Translations under genes and position numbers: made by a program
NCBI RefSeq assembly: GCF_000024185.1
Contig: NC_013790.1
Location: forward strand, 186,001-250,000
DNA from: Methanobrevibacter ruminantium M1
GTDB lineage: Archaea; Methanobacteriota; Methanobacteria; Methanobacteriales; Methanobacteriaceae
Reading direction: 5' to 3'
DNA length: 64,000 nt
The notes under the pieces: generated by a model
Told to the model about the DNA's origin: nothing
Databases searched by the model: none
Seen by the model: only the letters and a program-made list of their open reading frames with translations
Shown here: positions 26,267 to 35,930 of the stretch, piece by piece
How the letters are laid out: the number at the start of each line of letters is the position of its first letter
Position numbering within the stretch: position 1 is the stretch's first letter

Positions 26267-27526
26267 TTAATGTATAAACTTATACAAATTGCCATAATTG
26301 ACTAAAGTAACATCCTCTGGTACACTTTTAATTATATTTTTAGTGTCAAATATGAGCTTGGTCTTCATATTCCTCTTTATGCTATCATAATCCATATCCT
26401 TGAACTGATTATGGTCAGATAAGATAAGTATCATTGAAGAATCCTTGATTGCATCATCAAAGTCTAAGTAATCTGGATTGTCAAAGTGAGGGTCATGTAT
26501 GACCACTTCATATCCTGCAGCCTTCAGTCCTGCAATTATCTCAAATGCAGGGCTTTCCCTTGCATCGTCTGTATTTCCTTTATAGGCCACTCCAAATACG
26601 CTTATCTTCTCTGCATCTTTGTCTAATTTGCTTAGAATCTTTCCGGTATTCTCTATTACAAAACCTGGCATGCTGTTATTTGTATCCCTTGCAAGCTTGA
26701 TTATTTTTGCTGTCTCTGGAGCCTTTGCATAGATGAAATATGGATCGATTGCAAGGCAGTGGCCTCCAACACCAGGGCCTGGGCTATGGATATTAACTCT
26801 TGGATGCTTGTTTGCCATTTCAATAACGTCAAGGGCGTTTACGCCAATCTCTGCACATATTTTAGCAAGCTCATTCGCAAGTGCGATGTTGACGTCTCTG
26901 AAGGTGTTTTCCATGCATTTTGATAATTCTGCAGTCTTTGCTTCAGTCTCTATTATTTCTCCTTTTACAAAGGTTCTATAGACATCTGCAGCTTTTTTAG
27001 TACATTCTTCAGTGATTCCACCTACTATTCTGTTGTTGTTTACAAGCTCTTCCATTATTTGTCCAGGCAATACTCTTTCAGGGCAGTGAGCAAGATATAG
27101 GTCCTCTCCAATGACATAGCCTTCATTTTCAAAGATAGGCTTGATTACCTCATCTGTAGACATTGGAGCTATTGTTGATTCGATGATAACGACATTTCCC
27201 TTTTTAAGGACAGGGAGAATGGAATTGCAAGCGGATATTACATAGCTTAAGTCACAGCTAAGATCCTCAGGCAAATATGGGGTTGGAACGGTTATTATGA
27301 ATGTGTCTGCCTCCTCAGGAGTTAATGAAGCATGATAATGGCCTTGGTCTACCGCATTTTTGATTGAGTCGCTTATTCCAGGCTCTTCTATATGGGCTAT
27401 TCCTTGGTTTAGCTTTTCAATGATTTCCTTATTTATGTCTACGCCAACAACCTCACAGCCACTTTTAGCAAATAATGCTGCAGTTGGCAATCCGATATAT
27501 CCTTGTCCTACAATACAAATTTTCAT
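26267..27526 (-). CDS. wecC: UDP-N-acetyl-D-mannosamine dehydrogenase (nucleotide-sugar dehydrogenase)
   Basis: 419 residues. An N-terminal NAD-binding Rossmann fold (IVGQGYIGLPTAALFAKSG, VDINKEII) is followed by ESTIAPMSTDEVIKP, LAHCPERVLPGQIMEEL, TAELSKCMENTFRDVNIALANELA and the catalytic-cysteine segment GPGVGGHCLAIDPYF; the C-terminal domain has SVFGVAYKGNTDDARESPA. The CPERV/PG pattern fits WecC-type enzymes that oxidise UDP-ManNAc to UDP-ManNAcA, a sugar acid of archaeal surface glycans. The exact substrate is inferred. GGGAGATATT precedes the ATG. It is divergent from rfbD. Confidence 0.87.
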   Translation of the reverse strand: MKICIVGQGYIGLPTAALFAKSGCEVVGVDINKEIIEKLNQGIAHIEEPGISDSIKNAVDQGHYHASLTPEEADTFIITVPTPYLPEDLSCDLSYVISACNSILPVLKKGNVVIIESTIAPMSTDEVIKPIFENEGYVIGEDLYLAHCPERVLPGQIMEELVNNNRIVGGITEECTKKAADVYRTFVKGEIIETEAKTAELSKCMENTFRDVNIALANELAKICAEIGVNALDVIEMANKHPRVNIHSPGPGVGGHCLAIDPYFIYAKAPETAKIIKLARDTNNSMPGFVIENTGKILSKLDKDAEKISVFGVAYKGNTDDARESPAFEIIAGLKAAGYEVVIHDPHFDNPDYLDFDDAIKDSSMILILSDHNQFKDMDYDSIKRNMKTKLIFDTKNIIKSVPEDVTLVNYGNLYKFIH

Positions 27527-27949
27527 AATATCTCCCTGAGTTTATTTTTATTGCATTTTAGTAATTTTTAAGTTTTATTTCTTTAATAATTAAATGTTTA
27601 TTTCTTTTCGTTTAATAGCTAAATTGTTATTTTCAAAATCTTTTTTAAGAGTTTATTTTTTTTTTTAAAAAATTAATCAATTCAAACACTATTAAATATT
27701 AATTAAAATAGTTTATACGATTTTATATATAATCTTTATTTAATATAAATATTATCAGAATAATTTTGGCTATTTTTCACTATTAAGGCAATCTAATTTA
27801 TTTTACAGTTTTCTTTTGCTATTTTTCCAATTAGAGAAAAAATTTAATATTTTTTGATTAATTATATATTTTATGAAATTAAAAATTATATTATAATATA
27901 TTACAACAGTTATTACAATATTTATTCAAATTAATTTAGAGGAATATTT
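27527..27949. other. Divergent promoter region between wecC and rfbD
   Basis: 423 bp, very AT-rich, no gene. TTTATATATA at 27722-27731 is a possible TATA box for rfbD with a leader of about 200 nt. Promoters for both genes should lie here, but precise sites cannot be fixed. Confidence 0.4.
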
Positions 27950-28810
27950 ATGAGGATTTTAATTACAGGCGCTTATGGAATGTTAGGATCTGACTTAAGA
28001 GAGGTTCTAAAAAATCATGATTTAATTGCAACAGGCTCTAAAGACCTAGACATCACAGATGAAGAAAGATGTATTGATTTTATTGCTAAAGAACGTCCGG
28101 AAATAGTCATAAATGCTGCAGCTTACACTGCTGTAGATGACTGTGAGACTCATTATGATGATGCATATGCAGTAAATGCCCTAGGGCCTCGTAATTTGGC
28201 AATAGCCTGTAATAAGATTGATATTCCTTTGGTCCATATAAGCACAGACTATGTCTTTGATGGAACTAAGCGAACTCCTCTTATAGAAAATGACAAATTA
28301 GGTCCTCAAAGCGCATATGGAAAGACCAAGCTTGCTGGAGAGGAGTTCATTCAGGAAAACACTCAAAAATACTTCATTCTTCGTACCGCTTGGCTATATG
28401 GAATCCATGGAGGAAACTTTGTAAAGACCATGTTGGATTTGGCTAAGGAACATGATGAGATAACTGTTGTAAATGATCAGATAGGGTCTCCTACATTCTC
28501 TCTTGATTTGGCAATGGCAATATGTGAGGTTCTAGACAGCGATAAGTATGGCATCTATCACCTTACAAATGATGGGGAATGTTCCTGGTATGATTTTGCA
28601 AAAGAAATCTTTAGAATATCTGATATTGATGTGAAGGTCATACCTGTAAGCACTGAAGAGTTTCCAAGACCTGCTCCAAGGCCACATTATTCTGTATTAA
28701 GCAATGTAAAATGGAAAAGCGCAGGTTTTGTTCCAATGAGAGATTATAAGGAAGCTTTGAATCAATATATTTCTTTATATAATTTTTTTGTAAAAATAGG
28801 TAAAATTTAA
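27950..28810 (+). CDS. rfbD: dTDP-4-dehydrorhamnose reductase
   Basis: 286 residues of the short-chain extended family: ITGAYGMLGSDL at the N-terminus (NAD(P)-binding), the NAAAYTAVDDCE segment, HISTDYVFDGT with the active Asp/Tyr region, SAYGKTKLAGEEF (YxxxK), and FRTAWLYG-like motifs. Last step of dTDP-L-rhamnose synthesis. It comes first in the cluster rfbD-rfbA-rfbC-rfbB. GAGGAA precedes the ATG. The C-terminal end is basic and slightly longer than in some family members. Confidence 0.92.
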   Translation: MRILITGAYGMLGSDLREVLKNHDLIATGSKDLDITDEERCIDFIAKERPEIVINAAAYTAVDDCETHYDDAYAVNALGPRNLAIACNKIDIPLVHISTDYVFDGTKRTPLIENDKLGPQSAYGKTKLAGEEFIQENTQKYFILRTAWLYGIHGGNFVKTMLDLAKEHDEITVVNDQIGSPTFSLDLAMAICEVLDSDKYGIYHLTNDGECSWYDFAKEIFRISDIDVKVIPVSTEEFPRPAPRPHYSVLSNVKWKSAGFVPMRDYKEALNQYISLYNFFVKIGKI

Positions 28811-28863
28811 TATTTATTTAATAATTTAACACATATTTGTAGTTATATTTAAGTTGTGATAAT

Positions 28864-29736
28864 ATGAAAGGAATCGTTTTAGCTGGTGGTTCTGGAACCA
28901 GATTATATCCAATTACAAAGGCTGTTTCTAAGCAGTTATTGCCTTTATATGATAAGCCAATGATTTATTATCCTATATCTGTCTTGATGCTAGCGAATAT
29001 TAAAGATATATTAATAATATCAACTCCTCGTGATTTGCCAATGTATAAGGACTTGCTAGGGGATGGAAGCAATTTAGGAATGTCCTTTTCCTATGCTGAG
29101 CAAGAGAATCCTAACGGGCTTGCTGAAGCATTCATCATAGGGGAAGACTTTATTGGCGATGACAATGTTGCTCTTATATTGGGAGACAATATTTTCCATG
29201 GACACAGATTTACTGAAATCCTAGAAAGAGCTCGTGATCTTGATGATGGAGCGGTCATATTCGGCTACTTTACAAACAAGCCAGAGGCTTTTGGGGTTGT
29301 TGAGTTTGATAATGAATGGAATGTTCTCTCCATAGAAGAAAAGCCAGAACATCCTAAATCCAATTATGTTGTTCCGGGACTTTATTTCTATGATAATGAT
29401 GTTATTGAGATAGCAAAGAGTGTAAAGCCTTCAGATAGGGGAGAGCTTGAAATAACCTCTGTAAATGAGGAGTATCTTAATAGGGGCAAGCTTAAGGTAG
29501 AGCTCCTAGGTAGAGGTATGGCTTGGCTTGATACAGGTACTCATGATGGGCTTCTTGAGGCAGCTAATTTCATTGAGACAGTTCAAAAGAGACAAAGTTT
29601 GTATATTGCTTGTTTGGAGGAAATTGCTTATTCCAAGGGATATATTAGCAAAGAAGAGCTTTTAAAATTAGCAGAGCCTCTTAAGAAAACTGCTTATGGT
29701 GATTATTTAACTAAATTAGCAGAAAGAAAGATTTAA
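28864..29736 (+). CDS. rfbA: Glucose-1-phosphate thymidylyltransferase
   Basis: 290 residues. The N-terminal [22 protein letters not shown] is the nucleotide-binding loop of Rml[18 protein letters not shown] and ITSVNEEYL, with the [12 protein letters not shown] motif, complete the family pattern. It makes dTDP-glucose from dTTP and glucose 1-phosphate. GTGATAAT precedes the ATG; 53 nt separate it from rfbD. The 3' end (LAERKI) is duplicated twice in the following spacer. Confidence 0.95.
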   Translation: MKGIVLAGGSGTRLYPITKAVSKQLLPLYDKPMIYYPISVLMLANIKDILIISTPRDLPMYKDLLGDGSNLGMSFSYAEQENPNGLAEAFIIGEDFIGDDNVALILGDNIFHGHRFTEILERARDLDDGAVIFGYFTNKPEAFGVVEFDNEWNVLSIEEKPEHPKSNYVVPGLYFYDNDVIEIAKSVKPSDRGELEITSVNEEYLNRGKLKVELLGRGMAWLDTGTHDGLLEAANFIETVQKRQSLYIACLEEIAYSKGYISKEELLKLAEPLKKTAYGDYLTKLAERKI

Positions 29737-29825
29737 TCTGTTATTGGAGAAGTATAATTTTACTTAACAGAAAGAAGTATAATCTGTTAATTGGAGAAGT
29801 ATAATTTTATTTAACAGAAAGAAGA
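29716..29825 (+). repeat. rfbA 3'-end micro-duplication
   Basis: The stretch TTAGCAGAAAGAAAG at the end of rfbA recurs as TTAACAGAAAGAAG at 29764 and 29811. Between them AATCTGTTA(A)TTGGAGAAG is repeated at about 29735 and 29781. The period is 47-48 bp. Each spacer unit also contains the inverted pair CTGTTA / TAACAG. Confidence 0.85.
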
Positions 29826-29877
29826 TTAGTTATTTAATGAAAAGAATAATAATGGCTATTATAATTTAAGTGATAAT

Positions 29878-30456
29878 ATGGGCAAGTTTAATATAATTAA
29901 AAGTGAAATTGAAGGTGTATTTACAGTTGAACCTACCGTTTTTGAAGATGAACGGGGCTACTTTATGGAAACTTATAATGAGAATGACTTTAAGGCAGAG
30001 GGGATTGATTTAACCTTTGTTCAAGACAATCAATCAAAGTCATCAAAAGGAGTACTTAGAGGCCTCCATTTCCAATACACACAGCCACAAGGAAAGCTGG
30101 TTCGTGTAATAAAGGGAGAAGTCTTCGATGTGGGAGTGGATCTTAGAAAAGACTCACCTACATATGGAAAATGGATGGGGGAAATACTCTCTGAAGAAAA
30201 CAAAAAACAGTTATTTATACCAAAAGGATTTGCCCATGGCTTTTTAGTATTATCAGATGAAGCAGAATTCGTTTACAAGTGTACAGACTTCTATAAAGGA
30301 GATGATGAGGGAGGAATCCAATGGAACGACCCTGATATAGGAATCGAATGGCCATTGGGAGACCTTAAGGAAGAGGATCTGATTCTATCTGAAAAGGACA
30401 AGCTATTGAAGCCAATGAAAGACACTCCAACTGATTTCTATATGGAAGATGAATGA
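29878..30456 (+). CDS. rfbC: dTDP-4-dehydrorhamnose 3,5-epimerase
   Basis: 192 residues of the cupin-like RmlC family: FEDERGYFMETYNE, QDNQSKSSKGVLRGLHFQ with the catalytic His, KLVRVIKGEVFDVGVDLR, SPTYGKW, and IPKGFAHGFLVLSD. It epimerises the keto sugar before RfbD. GTGATAAT precedes the ATG. Third gene of the rfb cluster, 141 nt after rfbA because of the intervening repeats. Confidence 0.95.
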   Translation: MGKFNIIKSEIEGVFTVEPTVFEDERGYFMETYNENDFKAEGIDLTFVQDNQSKSSKGVLRGLHFQYTQPQGKLVRVIKGEVFDVGVDLRKDSPTYGKWMGEILSEENKKQLFIPKGFAHGFLVLSDEAEFVYKCTDFYKGDDEGGIQWNDPDIGIEWPLGDLKEEDLILSEKDKLLKPMKDTPTDFYMEDE

Positions 30457-30576
30457 TGATTTAGTTTTTGATTAATTTAGTTTAATTTAGTTTAATTCAG
30501 TTTAATCTAGTTTATTTGATTTATTTATTTAATTTTATTTATTTTTAATTAATTATATTTTATTTAAGGTGTTTTT

Positions 30577-31584
30577 ATGACAAAAATTTTAGTTACTGGC
30601 GGTGCAGGTTTTATAGGTAGTAACTTTATAAAATATATGCTTGATAAGTATCCTGATTATGAAATAGTTAATTTAGATGCTTTGACTTACTGCGGAAACC
30701 TTGAAAATCTTGAAGATATTGAAGATAATCCGAATTATTCCTTTGTTAAGGGAAATATCATGGATGAAGGTCTTGTTGATGTTGTTGTAAGCAGCGTAGA
30801 CTACATAGTCAATTTTGCAGCTGAAAGCCATGTGGACCGCAGCATAGAAGACCCGCAGATATTCATCAAATCCAACATAATCGGAACACAGGTATTGCTT
30901 GATGCAGCCTATAAATACCAAATCAAAAAATTCCTACAAGTATCCACCGACGAAGTATATGGAAGCCTAGGCCCAGAGGGATACTTCACCGAAACAACTC
31001 CTCTCCAGGCAAACAGCCCATATTCAGCCTCAAAGGCAGGTGCTGACCTTATGGTAAGAGCATATGGAGAGACATTCGACCTCCCAATCAACATAACAAG
31101 ATGCTCAAACAACTATGGGCCTTATCAGTTCCCAGAAAAACTGATACCACTAATGATCTCCAATGCCTTAGAAGACAAGGAGCTCCCAATATACGGCGAC
31201 GGAAAAAACATAAGAGACTGGCTACACGTCTACGACCACTGCTCAGCTATTGACCTTGTTCTCCACAAAGGAAAGATAGGAGAAGTATACAACATTGGCG
31301 GCCACAACGAAAAGCAAAATATAGAAATAGTAAAACTTATTCTTAAGGAACTTGATAAACCAGAAAGCCTAATAAAATTTGTAAAAGACAGATTAGGTCA
31401 TGACAGACGCTATGCAATAGATTCAACCAAAATAACAGAAGAATTAGGCTGGAAACCAAAATACACATTTGAAACAGGAATAGTGGAAACAATCCATTGG
31501 TATTTGGACAATCAAGACTGGATGGAAAAGGTAAAATCCGGCGAATATCAAGAATATTATGAAAAGATGTACTCTAAAAAGTAG
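30577..31584 (+). CDS. rfbB: dTDP-glucose 4,6-dehydratase
   Basis: 335 residues. Extended SDR with VTGGAGFIGSNFIKYML, LDALTYCGNLENL, NFAAESHVDRSI, the active segment VSTDEVYGSL, SPYSASKAGADL (YxxxK), NCSNNYGPYQFPEKLIPL-like and YGDGKNIRDWLHVYDH motifs. It makes the 4-keto-6-deoxy sugar. AAGGTG precedes the ATG. Its second half has more C-ending codons than the neighbours. Last of the four rfb genes, completing the dTDP-L-rhamnose pathway. Confidence 0.95.
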   Translation: MTKILVTGGAGFIGSNFIKYMLDKYPDYEIVNLDALTYCGNLENLEDIEDNPNYSFVKGNIMDEGLVDVVVSSVDYIVNFAAESHVDRSIEDPQIFIKSNIIGTQVLLDAAYKYQIKKFLQVSTDEVYGSLGPEGYFTETTPLQANSPYSASKAGADLMVRAYGETFDLPINITRCSNNYGPYQFPEKLIPLMISNALEDKELPIYGDGKNIRDWLHVYDHCSAIDLVLHKGKIGEVYNIGGHNEKQNIEIVKLILKELDKPESLIKFVKDRLGHDRRYAIDSTKITEELGWKPKYTFETGIVETIHWYLDNQDWMEKVKSGEYQEYYEKMYSKK

Positions 31585-31683
31585 ATTTTCTAAATAAGGT
31601 TCCTTTTAATCCTTCTTTGAATAAAATATTATTCCAATTTATTTTAAATTCTTCATAATTCAATTAAAAAAAATAGTGATTAT

Positions 31684-32667
31684 ATGAAAGTATCAGTAGT
31701 AACACCTAACTATAATGGTCTTAAATTCTTAAACGCCTATTTTGAAACCTTAGCTTTTCAAAGTAGGTTCATAGAAGAGATCATCATAATCGATAATGCA
31801 TCTACTGATGCCAGCTGTGATCTTATAGAAGAATACATAAACAGTCCTAGCTATAAGATTGACATAAAACTTATAAAAAATGATAAAAATCTTGGATTTG
31901 CTCCTGCAGTCAATCAGGGCATTCGCTTGGCTAAATCCGAACTAATCTATTCTGTAAACAATGATGTAGAACTTGAATTTAATACTATAGAAACATTAAT
32001 TCAATCTATGGAAAGATCCATTGAAGAGGGGAAAAATCCATTCTCCATTCAGTCAAAGATGATACAGTACCATAATAGAAGCCTAATTGATGATGCAGGT
32101 GATGAATATAATCTACTTGCATACACTAAGAAACTAGGCGATGGGAGTCCGATTGACAACTACAATGAAAAAAGGGAGATATTCTCATCCTGTGCAGGTG
32201 CTGCATTGTATAGAAAATCCATTTTGGAGAAAATAGGTCTTTTTGACGATAATTTCTTTGCTTATGTAGAGGATATAGATCTTTCATTCAGGGCTCAAAT
32301 AAATGGTTATAGAAACTACCTAGAGCCTAAATCAATCATCTATCATTATGGAAGTGCTACAAGCGGAAGCAGGTATAATGAGTTTAAGATAAGGCTTGCT
32401 GCACGAAATAATGTTTGGATGATTTATAAGAATTTCCCAATTCCTCTAAAGATTGTTAATTTCATCTTCATATTTCTTGGATTTTTCATAAAATACCTCT
32501 TCTTTTTAAGGAAAGGATTCGGTTCAATCTATTTGGGCGGAGTAAAAGAGGGCTTAAGAGAAAGAAAAGGAATAGAAAAGACCCACTTTGAATGGAAAAA
32601 CTGGAAAAATTACTTTAAGATAGAATGGAAGATGATTAAGAACACATTTGGCTACTTTAAAAAATAG
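31684..32667 (+). CDS. Glycosyltransferase family 2 (rhamnosyltransferase-like)
   Basis: 327 residues: SVVTPNYNGLKFL, IIDNASTDAS, GFAPAVNQGIRLAKSELIYSVNNDVEL with the metal-binding region, SCAGAALYRKSILEKIGLFDDNFFAYVEDIDLSFRA, as in GT2 enzymes that commonly transfer rhamnose or similar sugars. A hydrophobic segment (about residues 255-275) near the C-terminus suggests membrane contact. Position directly after rfbDACB supports a rhamnosyl donor. GTGAT precedes the ATG. Confidence 0.88.
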   Translation: MKVSVVTPNYNGLKFLNAYFETLAFQSRFIEEIIIIDNASTDASCDLIEEYINSPSYKIDIKLIKNDKNLGFAPAVNQGIRLAKSELIYSVNNDVELEFNTIETLIQSMERSIEEGKNPFSIQSKMIQYHNRSLIDDAGDEYNLLAYTKKLGDGSPIDNYNEKREIFSSCAGAALYRKSILEKIGLFDDNFFAYVEDIDLSFRAQINGYRNYLEPKSIIYHYGSATSGSRYNEFKIRLAARNNVWMIYKNFPIPLKIVNFIFIFLGFFIKYLFFLRKGFGSIYLGGVKEGLRERKGIEKTHFEWKNWKNYFKIEWKMIKNTFGYFKK

Positions 32668-32712
32668 GATTGAAATAATCGAATAACAGAATTTACTCGT
32701 AGGTGAAAAAGA

Positions 32713-33609
32713 ATGAGAAATATAGACTTATCAATTATTGTTGTTAATTATAACACCTTTAAATTAACAAGGGACACTATAGATTCTTGTTTAGCTGAAC
32801 CTACTCATTATACATATGAAATATTCCTTGTAGACAACAAATCAACAGATGACAGCCTTGAAAAACTTCAAGAATACTTTAAAAGTGAAACAGAACGAGG
32901 AATATTAAAAATCATTCCAAACCAATCCAACGATGGTTTTGCAAAGGCAAATAATATTGCAATAGAGCAAGCAAAAGGGGATTTCATACTTCTTTTAAAC
33001 TCAGACACCCTTATGAAGCAATCCACTATCGACAAGTGCATGGATTACATAACAGACAAAGGCCACGATGATATAGATGCATTAGGCTGTAAGGTTTCCC
33101 TTGCCGATGGAAGTCTTGACAAGGCCTGCAAGCGCAGCTTTCCAAATCCTGCAAACTCCTTTTATAAATTGTTTCATATAAATGTAGATAGTGACAAGAA
33201 CGATTATAATCTGGATGATCTTGATGATGATGGTATTTATGAGATTGATTGCCTTGTAGGGGCATTTATGCTTGTTAGAAGGACTACAATCGATGAAGTA
33301 GGCCTTTTGGATGATGCTTTCTTCATGTATGGAGAGGATATTGATTGGTGCTATAGAATCAAACAGGCAGGATGGAAGATAGTTTACTTCGGCCAGGCAG
33401 AGATAATTCACTATAAGGGAGCAAGCAGCGAGGATAAAAATACTAAAAAAAGAAATCCAAAGATTATTTATGAGTTTTATAGGGCAATGTATGTCTTTTA
33501 TAAAAAGCACTATACTAAAAAATATAATTTCCTTGTAAACATTGCAGTCTATATTGGAATTGGAGTTTTGCTAGTTTTTAACTTAGTTAGAAATGCCTTC
33601 AGGTCTTGA
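32713..33609 (+). CDS. Glycosyltransferase family 2
   Basis: 298 residues, related to the preceding gene: SIIVVNYNTFKLT, LVDNKSTDDS, GFAKANNIAIEQAKGDFILLLNSDT, GAFMLVRRTTIDEVGLLDDAFFMYGEDIDWCYRIK. A hydrophobic helix near the C-terminus (about 275-292) may anchor it. AGGTGAAA precedes the ATG; 45 nt from the previous gene, so probably the same transcript. The last codons (NLVRNAFRS) are partly copied just downstream. Confidence 0.9.
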   Translation: MRNIDLSIIVVNYNTFKLTRDTIDSCLAEPTHYTYEIFLVDNKSTDDSLEKLQEYFKSETERGILKIIPNQSNDGFAKANNIAIEQAKGDFILLLNSDTLMKQSTIDKCMDYITDKGHDDIDALGCKVSLADGSLDKACKRSFPNPANSFYKLFHINVDSDKNDYNLDDLDDDGIYEIDCLVGAFMLVRRTTIDEVGLLDDAFFMYGEDIDWCYRIKQAGWKIVYFGQAEIIHYKGASSEDKNTKKRNPKIIYEFYRAMYVFYKKHYTKKYNFLVNIAVYIGIGVLLVFNLVRNAFRS

Positions 33610-33656
33610 TACTTGTTTTCACTTGTTTTAATTTAGTTTAGAATGCTTTCAGGCTA
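33580..33656 (+). repeat. GT2 3'-end micro-duplication
   Basis: AACTTAGTTAGAAATGCCTTC at the gene end is echoed 50 bp later by AATTTAGTTTAGAATGCTTTC. The copy would read NLV-stop-NAFRL-stop, so it is a decayed copy of the last codons. Confidence 0.75.
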
Positions 33657-34056
33657 TAATTTTCTTATTCCAAATGATATTTTAATCAATACAGACTTTT
33701 TTAAAAATTATCTTATTGTCTTAATTTATTCTTATCTAATTTTTATTACTTTTTTTATCAAATATTTAAATAATTATTATTTTTTTAAATTTATAATTAT
33801 TCTAAAAACTTTTATTATTTTTTTAGGCAATTAAAATAGGTAATTATATAAATCATATTTTTTAAAATTATATATAATATAAAATATTATGTTTACTTGG
33901 ATAATTATTATGTGAATATAATTTTTATAAAATAATTTTTACTTAGAATATAAGATTTAAATTTTCACGTGGAATATAAGATTAAATGAATTTATAAGTT
34001 TAATTATTAAAATTAGTTTTTAAAGTTCTTTAAAAACAACCTAAAAGAGTGGTACC
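33657..34056. other. AT-rich spacer, no gene seen
   Basis: About 400 bp with very low G+C. A 63-codon hydrophobic frame (33643-33834) lacks a ribosome site and begins in the duplicated 3' end, so it is not called. The promoter for the next gene probably lies here. Confidence 0.5.
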
Positions 34057-35457
34057 ATGATTAAAGAAAATCAGAGAATATTAAATGCAATACTAGTCAT
34101 CATAGACATTATTGTAATTCTTATCTCACTAGGCCTTGCATACTTTGTAAGATTCAAGACCACCATATTCTCAGTAGGAGGCTCCCTTCCATTCAGTGAC
34201 TATTTCATATTCACAATCGTTTGCATAATTCCTACTTATATTCTATTATACTACTTCTTTGGTCTTTATAAGCCATTCCGTAACCAATCATCAATATTCT
34301 CTGGTGCTGAGGACATTGTAAAGTCTGACATAATGGCATTCATCATCCTGGTTGCTATTTTGTTCATCATCAATCAGCCTAACTTTTCAAGGATCATGCT
34401 CCTTCTTTTAAGCCTATTTGGAATGATTCTCACAATCGCTGAAAGGGTATTGGTCGTTCTTGTATTGAGAATGATGAGAACAAACAACCTTAACCTGAAG
34501 CATATGCTTATCATCGGAGACAATGACTTGGCATTCGAGTTTGCACATAAGATCAACTCTAAAACCTATTTGGGATACAATATTGCCGGATTTTTAGGAA
34601 GAAAGGAAAATATAGGCAAACGATTTGAAGGAACCAAGTTTATAGGCAGCTTTGATGACTTGCCTCGTGTTCTAAAGACCCATAAGTTTGACAGGGTGGT
34701 CATAGCCATTCCCCTTAAGTATTATTACCATCTAAACGAAATCGTGGATGCATGTGAGGAAGAGGGAATCAAGGCAGAAATCATTCCAGACTATTATAAG
34801 TATCTTCCGGCTAAGCCTTCAGTTGACATGCTTGATGACATGCCTATCATCAATATCCGCTATGTTCCATTGGATGATGCCTTCAATAAGTTCAAGAAGA
34901 TAGTCTCAGATTACTTTGTATCCATTGTAGCTATTATAATCACATCTCCAATCATGATTTTAACTGCAATTGCAATTAAGATTGAGTCTCCAGGACCTAT
35001 CATCTTCAAGCAGGAAAGGATAGGCTATAACGGTAAGCCCTTCATGATGTATAAGTTCAGAAGCATGAAGGTTCAGGATGATGAGGAGGAGAAATCCCAA
35101 TGGACAACTAAGGACGATCCAAGAAAGACAAGAATAGGCACTTTCATTAGAAAATGGAGCATAGATGAGCTTCCTCAGTTTTTCAATGTCCTAAAGAGGG
35201 ATATGAGCGTAGTCGGTCCCCGCCCTGAGAGGCCTTATTTTGTGGAGGAGTTTAAGAAAACCATTCCTAAATACATGGTTAAGCATCAGGTAAGGCCTGG
35301 ACTAACTGGACTTGCTCAGGTAAATGGTTATAGGGGAAACACTTCAATTAAAAAGCGTATTGAATATGACATTCGCTATGTAGAAAATTGGAGTTTGGCG
35401 CTGGATGTAAAAATCATGTTTTGGACAGTATTTAGGCGTAATAAGAATGCTTATTAA
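34057..35457 (+). CDS. Polyprenyl glycosylphosphotransferase (initiating sugar transferase)
   Basis: 466 residues. Four N-terminal membrane helices (to about residue 135), a CoA-binding-like Rossmann domain with MLIIGDNDLAFEFAHKI, a fifth helix (about 290-310) and the conserved catalytic C-terminal domain: FKQERIGYNGKPFMMYKFRSM, SIDELPQFFNVLKRDMSVVGPRPERPYFVEEF, RPGLTGLAQVNG. It moves a sugar 1-phosphate to a polyprenyl phosphate lipid, the first step of a repeat-unit glycan. The enzyme closes the glycan region. Acceptor lipid type in this archaeon is inferred. Confidence 0.9.
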   Translation: MIKENQRILNAILVIIDIIVILISLGLAYFVRFKTTIFSVGGSLPFSDYFIFTIVCIIPTYILLYYFFGLYKPFRNQSSIFSGAEDIVKSDIMAFIILVAILFIINQPNFSRIMLLLLSLFGMILTIAERVLVVLVLRMMRTNNLNLKHMLIIGDNDLAFEFAHKINSKTYLGYNIAGFLGRKENIGKRFEGTKFIGSFDDLPRVLKTHKFDRVVIAIPLKYYYHLNEIVDACEEEGIKAEIIPDYYKYLPAKPSVDMLDDMPIINIRYVPLDDAFNKFKKIVSDYFVSIVAIIITSPIMILTAIAIKIESPGPIIFKQERIGYNGKPFMMYKFRSMKVQDDEEEKSQWTTKDDPRKTRIGTFIRKWSIDELPQFFNVLKRDMSVVGPRPERPYFVEEFKKTIPKYMVKHQVRPGLTGLAQVNGYRGNTSIKKRIEYDIRYVENWSLALDVKIMFWTVFRRNKNAY

Positions 35458-35593
35458 TTAATTTTATTTAAATATTTCATTTTTTATCTACTTTTTTTAT
35501 TCAACTTATTTTTATCATTATTTTAAATTATTGTTATTATTAAACACTTATTTTTATTGTATGACTGTTCTCCACTCGCTAATAGTTTTTTAA

Positions 35594-35850
35594 TTTCACA
35601 TCAATTTCACATTCTCACATCAAAATTGCTTTTGTTCGTAAGAAATGATACAAATTTTTCAAATTTTATCCCAATGTCAACTATTTTTCAAGGCCAAAAA
35701 GATACTCATCCTAAGCTCTTTATTTTTAAAAAATACCCTCCCTCTTATAAACTCTATAAAATTTTACACTTTGACATCAATTTCACATTCTCATATCAAT
35801 TTTACTCCTTGACATCAATTTTACACTTTGACATCAATATTGATTTAAAA
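35594..35850 (-). repeat. 19-bp repeat cluster ending in ATCAATATTGAT
   Basis: Four contiguous 19-bp units at 35762, 35781, 35800 and 35819 and one and a half more at 35594-35623 share the plus-strand form TTTYAC..YTYT.AYATCAA. The last unit runs into the palindrome ATCAATATTGAT. The same unit and palindrome occur at 52740-52798. Confidence 0.85.
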
Positions 35851-35910
35851 TGGCTAAATTGACTTGAAATTGTTAAAGTTGTATGGAACTGTCTTTTTTT
35901 TAACTAAAAA

Positions 35911-35930
35911 AGCATAAGTTTATATATTTG
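35911..35930 (+). promoter_or_regulatory. Orphan promoter-like TATA box
   Basis: AAGTTTATATATTTGG at about 35916-35931 has the archaeal BRE/TATA form, but no gene follows for 1 kb. It may drive a non-coding RNA or a very long RPA leader. Confidence 0.35.

Noticed and set aside
33643-33834. 63-codon hydrophobic frame
   Set aside because: No ribosome site; its start lies in a decayed copy of the preceding gene end; sequence is A/T-driven.
35557-35862. 101-codon frame on the plus strand
   Set aside because: Composed largely of the 19-bp repeats, no ribosome site, no recognisable domain.
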